This document shows positions 59,391 through 64,000 of a stretch of 64,000 nucleotides of DNA, one piece after another (position 1 is the stretch's first letter; each line of letters begins with the position of its first letter). Origin of the DNA: Symbiodinium microadriaticum (taxonomy: Eukaryota; Sar; Dinophyceae; Suessiales; Symbiodiniaceae); assembly GCA_001939145.1 (NCBI GenBank), contig LSRX01000078.1, positions 249,594-313,593 of the forward strand, in the 5' to 3' direction. Both the position numbers and the translations under genes were made by a program. Under the pieces are notes generated by a model. That model was given only the letters and a program-made list of their open reading frames with translations, was not told the DNA's origin and searched no databases.

Positions 59391-59844
59391 CCTCAATCCT
59401 TAAGAGTGATGCACAAGGAACCCCAGCACGAATTGTCCTTAATCCGGTTTCCAACTTTCTGCGGTTCACTGTTTCTGTCAACCCTGCTTAAGTTTTGCCA
59501 CGGGGCCCTCGGAAAACCCTACTGGGCTCGAGACCGGTAAAGCCCTCAGAAAGCCCTTGTAGAAACCCTAGGAACAACCTACAGACACCTACAGCAAAAC
59601 CGGTACTGCAGGATACATAGAAGAGGCCCCGTATACTAAACCTAAAAGCCTTTTCAAAACCAACTGCAAGACTTAAAGTATCCTTTCTCACAAACCCAAA
59701 AACACTAGATAGAAGATAACACCCGTTTTAGCAACACAAAAAGAGATAACACCCCTAACCCCCCTAACCTTAAACCCCAAGCATCTAATCCCTGAGAAAT
59801 CCATTCTACTGTACTAAAGCCTCTTTGGCTGAGGCCCTGGTCGA

Positions 59845-59934
59845 ATGAAGTTGACTGCACTCCCCCTGGGCACGGCCCTTGCAGGCCAAGATGTTCGTTC
59901 GGGGCGTCTTAAACGAAGGGGTCATCTCAACTAG
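59845..59934 (+). CDS. Candidate small ORF (29 aa), unknown
   Basis: ATG frame MKLTALPLGTALAGQDVRSG then RLKRRGHLN and TAG. N-terminus hydrophobic; too short to classify. Confidence 0.25.
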   Translation: MKLTALPLGTALAGQDVRSGRLKRRGHLN

Positions 59935-60469
59935 TAATCGCATCCCCTATGCAATAGAGTGATACTGCAATACGCGCCCAAAGCCCTAGGCAGTACGGCT
60001 TTAGGAATTGAATTTCAAAGCTTCCTAAATTAGGAAATTAAATTCCAGTGGAAACGGAGAAAGGCGAGTTTAGGGGTTTTCGGCCAAGGATCTCAGTTTA
60101 GATTTGGGGCTTTGGGTTTTTGAGGGTTTAGGGGGTTTAGGGGGTTCAGGGTTTAAGGTTTAGGGGTTGAGGGTTTAGGGTTCAGGGTCGTTTGGGTTTA
60201 GCTTCTCTTGAGCTTTTAGTAAGGTCATTGCAGGATGTTGTAATGTAGTATAGCGGGGTCAAAGGCCTTTACAAAGGATTGAACTCGGGATTTGAGTGGG
60301 AGAGCTTGTAACCTAAACCCTAAACCCCATACCGCACTGTATGCTATTCCACAACACACTGGGCTAGATTCCCTAAACCCTAAACCCTAAATTAGATGCT
60401 ACATGGCATAGCCACGATGAGCATTAGCAGCTGGCCAGGCCCGTCAAAATCTAACCCATCTTTAGTTTG

Positions 60470-60570
60470 AAAGCCCTGAAGGCCTAAACCTCCAAAACCC
60501 TAAACCCCCAAACCCTAAACCCAAAACCCCCAAAACCCTAAACCCCTAAACCCCCAAAACCCCCAAAACC
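60470..60570. repeat. CCCTAAA / CCCCAAAAC array
   Basis: Telomere-like units drifting to CCCCCAAAAC. Confidence 0.9.
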
Positions 60571-60571
60571 C

Positions 60572-60670
60572 CAGATAGCGGCGACCGGCAAGCGGTTCAG
60601 AGCAAAGGCGGAGATCCACGGCCACGCGGATGCAGTCAGCAAGCAGTTCGGGAGTGCAGGGATTGTTTAG
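60572..60670 (+). CDS. Candidate exon, unknown protein
   Basis: Core QIAATGKRFRAKAEIHGHAD then AVSKQFGSAGIV and TAG; sharply bounded by opposed telomere-like arrays. One of the strongest candidates. Confidence 0.45.
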   Translation, partial: QIAATGKRFRAKAEIHGHADAVSKQFGSAGIV

Positions 60671-60860
60671 AGTTTAGGGATTTAGTGGTGTAGGAGTTTA
60701 GGGGTTTAGGAGTTTAGGGGTTTAGGGATTAGGGTTCAAGGTTTAGGGTTTAGGGTTCAGGGATTTAGGGTTTAGAGGTTTTAGGGTTTGGGGTATAGGG
60801 GTTTAGAGATTGAGGGTTTAGAGGTTTAGGCTTTTAGGGTTTAGGGGTATTTGGGGCTTC
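60670..60860. repeat. Interstitial TTTAGGG array
   Basis: About 190 bp of degenerate units, opposite orientation to 60470-60570. Confidence 0.9.
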
Positions 60861-61029
60861 GGGCCGAGACCCCGAACCTAAACCCTAAAGTGTCGGTAGG
60901 AGGAGTCTGGCAGTCTCTCCCAAAGCTTGCAGGCAGGCTTTGCTGCAGTGCCGGGTTTAGGGGTTCAGGGGTTAAAACGGTTAGGGTTCAGTGGGTTTAG
61001 GGTTTGAGGATTTAGGGTTTACATGATCT

Positions 61030-61134
61030 GTACCCATAGGCTCCAACGTAGTTCCTTTTTTTGCGGTATGTACTTCGGATCCTATAAGGTACTCCCCAAA
61101 AAGGAACTATTCAGGAGCCTCTGGACCCTAAACC
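61030..61134. mobile_element. Foldback element family A, copy A5
   Basis: Arms GTACCCATAGGCTCCAACGT and inverted AACTATTCAGGAGCCTCTGG; core includes CTTCGGATCCTATAAGGTAC. Confidence 0.75.
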
Positions 61135-61253
61135 CTAAACCCTAAACCCAAAAAGGAACTATTCAGGAGCCTCTGGACCCTAAACCCTAAACCCTAAACC
61201 CAAAAAGGAACTATTCAGGAGCCTCTGGACCCTAAACCCTAAACCCTAAACCC
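61098..61253. repeat. 52 bp x3 tandem array of half-foldback plus telomere units
   Basis: Units start at 61098, 61150 and 61202, apparently identical: right arm of A5 (AAAAAGGAACTATTCAGGAG, CCTCTGGA) followed by three CCCTAAA units. Confidence 0.95.
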
Positions 61254-61786
61254 GGTAATTAGGGTTCATTTTAGGGCTCCCTTGATGCTTAGCGCTTCGG
61301 ATTTCAGCGCGGGTTTGGGAGTCACGAGGTCGGGGCTGGGGTTCGATCGCTGTACCCAAGGGCTTGTTGTGGCTACAGGGGGTTTAGGGGTTTAGGGTTT
61401 AGGGGTCTAGGGTTTAGGGTTCTGGGTTTATTCCGGACTTCAAAGGAAAGGTTCAATCTGAAAAAAAATCTGAACTTCTGAACACTAGACTCTAAGGCTA
61501 AGGCGCTTGTTCTGGTTGCATTCATTGCACCTATAAGCCTCATTCTGTTTCCAACGGCACTGTACTGATGTCGGAACCAGGTATGTTGCAAGAACAGCTC
61601 AGGGCGTTCACAAGTCTTCTTTAAGGTAGTCCCTATTGCAGGATTATGCTATGGGGCCAGAAAGCCCTAAACCCTAATCCCTGAACCCTGGACCTGCATA
61701 GGCCCTGAACCCTGAACCCTACACCCTAAACCCTAAACCCTACACCCTACACCCTAAACCCCAAACCCCATAAACCCTAAACCCTT

Positions 61787-61930
61787 GCAAGAAGTGCGGC
61801 TGCCAAGGCAGCTTCGCTATTTGGAGCTCCAGGCCGGGTCCAGCACAACTTCAGTGCTCTTAGGGATCATTTTGTCATGTGTGCTTTGGCTTATAAGCCC
61901 TTTTTACCCCAAGCCCCACCTGGACCCTGA
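61787..61930 (+). CDS. Candidate exon, unknown protein
   Basis: 47 codons; core ARSAAAKAASLFGAPGRVQH then FSALRDHFVMCALAYKP. The frame closes inside foldback C4, which begins at 61918. Confidence 0.4.
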   Translation, partial: ARSAAAKAASLFGAPGRVQHNFSALRDHFVMCALAYKPFLPQAPPGP

Positions 61931-62004
61931 AAAACCTACCTTTTCAAGGGCTTATAGAAAGAAGTCATACTAAGGAACAGGCAGGTTCTTTGCGGGTTCA
62001 GGTA
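61918..62004. mobile_element. Foldback element family C, copy C4
   Basis: Arms ACCTGGACCCTGAAAAACCT and inverted GGTTCTTTGCGGGTTCAGGT; edge TTCAGGTAAAC is donor-like. Confidence 0.85.
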
Positions 62005-62012
62005 AACCGTAG

Positions 62013-62123
62013 CCCTAAGGGTCCATGTACTCAAAGACGATATACTCTGGCCCCAATGTACCTATATAGGGACTGCTTTAAGGCCAAAGAAAATATACTA
62101 TATGAGTACATGGACCCTCAGGG
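62013..62123. mobile_element. Foldback element family B, copy B4
   Basis: 111 bp, same architecture as B1-B3; right edge CAGGGTAAGTTG carries GTAAGT. Eight bases from C4. Confidence 0.9.
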
Positions 62124-62239
62124 TAAGTTGTTGAAGCGGGTTATGTTTTTTTAGTTCTACGGGCGCTTAGGACACGAGTAGATTCCGGCTGCCGGTTTTT
62201 GGGGTTCCGGGCTCCGGAGCTGGAGGCTTTCGGGTGCGG

Positions 62240-62355
62240 GGGTTTGGGTTTAGGGTTGGTTTTTGGGGTTTAGGGGTTTAGGGTTTAGGGTTCGGGGTTT
62301 AGGGTTCAGGGTTCAGGGCTTAGGGCTCGGGGTCCAAGGTTTAGGGTTTAGGTTT
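62240..62355. repeat. Interstitial TTTAGGG array
   Basis: Units including GGGTTTAGGG and GGGTTCAGGG in one orientation. Confidence 0.9.
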
Positions 62356-62368
62356 CCTTAATGTACTT

Positions 62369-62475
62369 CTACCTAGAGTCTCCGTTGTAGTTCCCTTTTG
62401 GGGCTTAACAAATTTCATATTAAGGATCCTAAACGGTAACCCGCAACAGGAACTACAATGGATAGTATAGGTAAG
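62369..62475. mobile_element. Foldback element family A, diverged copy A6
   Basis: CTACCTAGAGTCTCCGTTGT and inverted ACTACAATGGATAGTATAGG arms, core TAAGGATCCTAAACGG; right edge ATAGGTAAGG. Confidence 0.65.
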
Positions 62476-62665
62476 GTTTCGGTCTAGAGGATTCTAGAGG
62501 GTTCAGGAGTTTGGGGTTTCAGGTTTGAGGTTAGTGGTTCGGGGCTTTGGGGTTTTAGGCTTTAAGGAGAGGAGACGTATCCGATTTTCGTGGGAGCATT
62601 CAGGTCAATGTGCATACCTTCAAGTCTTAGGTGTTGAGGTGTTAGGCTTGGCATTTAAATTCAAG

Positions 62666-62760
62666 GTTTACCTGGACCCCAAAAGTATCTAGAACATTAG
62701 CCTTTTACGGGTGTTGAACCATCATTTTCCTTACTCTCGGGAGGTTCGGGGAGGGTCTGG
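62666..62760. repeat. Family C-related sequence without right arm
   Basis: ACCTGGACCCCAAAAGTAT, then GGGTGTTGAACCATCATTTT and GAGGTTCGGG; a second copy is at 56975-57062. The pair shares ~85 bp with no palindrome, a separate family using the same left end as C. Confidence 0.65.
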
Positions 62761-63024
62761 GGCTCCTAAACCCTAACGCGAAAACCCTAAAACCCTAAAG
62801 TCCCTAAGGCCCTAAACCCCAACCCTAAAGCCTGAACCCTCTCTTCCCGTGGTGGTCACCCATGAGCCCCGTCTCCTCTTTCATCATGTCAGACCTATTG
62901 GGCCACCCTAAAACTCCGAATCCGTAACCTCCTGTAAATCCTAAACCCCTAAACCTTGAAACAAAACCCCCTAGACCCCTAATCTCATACCCCTAATCTC
63001 ACACTCTTACATGAGCTAGATATA

Positions 63025-63127
63025 TGGGTATTTCTCTAAACTAGGGTCCCGTGCTTGGTCCCCCAAAATAGCACGGCACCCTTATTAAAACGGACCCTAA
63101 AAAGGCATCCTAATCTAGAGAACTACA
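63025..63127. mobile_element. Foldback element family D, copy D5
   Basis: Core GCACGGCACCCTTATTA is the reverse complement of the D1/D4 core, so this copy is inverted. Confidence 0.8.
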
Positions 63128-63138
63128 CACCCTAACCC

Positions 63139-63234
63139 TACCTGGACCCTGAAAAACCTACCTTTTTTAAGGACCTATATGAAGAAATCAGAATACGGAA
63201 CCCTGAAAAGGCAGGTTCTTTGGGGTCCAGGTAA
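63139..63234. mobile_element. Foldback element family C, copy C5
   Basis: Arms ACCTGGACCCTGAAAAACCT and inverted AGGTTCTTTGGGGTCCAGGT; edge CCAGGTAAACC. Twelve bases from D5. Confidence 0.9.
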
Positions 63235-63314
63235 ACCCTAAAAGTCAGGGCTTGGCTTGAGATTTTTTTGCTGCGGGCCCAGGGATCCTGATGCCTTCGG
63301 TCGTCGAGCATAGG

Positions 63315-63425
63315 GCTTTAGGGCTGTAGGGTTTTTAGGGCTGAGGGTTTAGGGTAGGCCCTAAACCCTAAAAACCCTAAAAGCCCTAAACCCCTAAACC
63401 CTAAGCCCTAAACCCTAGGTTTAAG
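63315..63425. repeat. Opposed telomere-like arrays
   Basis: TTTAGGG units (63315-63357) meet CCCTAAA units (63358-63420) head to head, so the junction can fold back. Confidence 0.9.
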
Positions 63426-63617
63426 GGCTTTGGGGTTTTACGGTTCTAGTGTTTCGGGCTGCCTGGTGGCTATTGCATGTGTCTTGCGGTCTGCATTCAT
63501 TCTGATTTATGGGTCCCTTATTCTGGTATCCTTACAAGGTTTAGGGTTTAGGATTATGCAAGTCCATTGAAAAAGGTAGGCTGGCTGGGGTTTAAGGTAC
63601 CCTACACCCTAAAGCCT

Positions 63618-63686
63618 GAAGCTTCAGTTGCACGCGCTGAGGTCTTCCCTGACGGCGACGAGTCCAAGGAAGCAGGCCTTCCATAG
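63618..63686 (+). CDS. Candidate terminal exon, unknown
   Basis: Reads ASVARAEVFPDGDESKEAGL and TAG after CCCTAAAGCC; acidic, short. Confidence 0.3.
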   Translation, partial: EASVARAEVFPDGDESKEAGLP

Positions 63687-63829
63687 GTTCATATGTGGTC
63701 ACTGATCTAAAGCTCCCTGAGCCATAGCTGATATGAAAGGCCAACAGCACAGCTGAATATGCCTTCGCGAAAGTTCCGCGATGGCAGCGCTGAAGTTGTT
63801 TTTTGCGAAAGTGGTATGTTTAGCCTGCT

Positions 63830-64000
63830 TGCCGTACTATTTCTATGACTATCATTATTACTAGTATTATTTCTGCTACTAGCACCAGTACTATGACTTT
63901 GACTCTTAACTAATACTATTACTATTGCTATTGCTTTTGCTATTACTATGGTAAATGCTGTCACAAATGCTACGTATTACTAGTACTACTATTATCGTTA
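63830..64000. repeat. ACT/ATT trinucleotide-rich end of window
   Basis: Imperfect TACTA/TATTAC repeats to the end; the minus-strand frame here is an artefact. Confidence 0.8.

Larger units (their letters stand above)
51640..64000. repeat. Right block: telomere-like repeats with foldback elements
   Basis: The same mixture as 1-31770 resumes immediately outside the right border-motif cluster: mixed-orientation telomere-like runs, foldback families A, B, C, D and G, and short coding-like stretches. Confidence 0.85.

Noticed and set aside
61320-61365. tRNA-like B box (GGGGTTCGATCGC)
   Set aside because: No matching A box or acceptor stem could be drawn around it.

Overview
The window reads as nuclear DNA of an alveolate, most likely a dinoflagellate; genus not determined. 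Supporting signals: plant/dinoflagellate-type telomere repeat units (TTTAGGG/CCCTAAA) scattered through most of the window, a degenerate copy of the dinoflagellate trans-splicing spliced leader at 15001-15019, a protein with three AP2-like DNA-binding repeats, all convincing coding on one strand (+), and short intron-like elements repeated nearly identically inside coding DNA (introner-like).

Layout. (1) 1-31770: telomere-like repeat blocks in both orientations, microsatellites, and at least seven families of ~90-115 bp near-perfect palindromes (foldback, MITE-like). Between them sit short GC-richer stretches that read as protein on the + strand; I treat these as low-confidence candidate exons in introns built from telomere-like and foldback DNA. 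An AT-rich array of hairpin+palindrome units lies at 8.70-9.88 kb. (2) 31775-32040 and 51384-51636: clusters of one ~27 bp motif (core GGGACCCCTCATTTCAGACA) that bracket the next region, with inverted copies at the outer edges. (3) 32.04-51.38 kb: a GC-rich island almost free of telomere repeats and foldbacks. It holds a multi-exon AP2-like gene (about 34.15-36.05 kb) flanked by ~0.88 kb direct repeats of ~99% identity; an unknown gene (38.4-39.5 kb); and a degraded cluster with a Ulp1-like cysteine protease, a zinc-finger/DDE-transposase-like protein and two further ORFs (42.3-50.7 kb), consistent with a large DNA transposon or its relics. Nine introner-like 5' ends (GGTACCCGGGGCCGCGG type) occur only here. 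(4) 51.64-64.0 kb: telomere-repeat/foldback DNA again, with further candidate exons, the best at 55.7-56.1 and 57.8-58.6 kb.

No rRNA, tRNA, CRISPR or bacterial-type operon was recognised. Ns at 12796 and 16196 show a draft assembly, and 12796 lies at a suspicious mosaic join. Exon boundaries are judged by eye; no alignment, transcript or database evidence was available.
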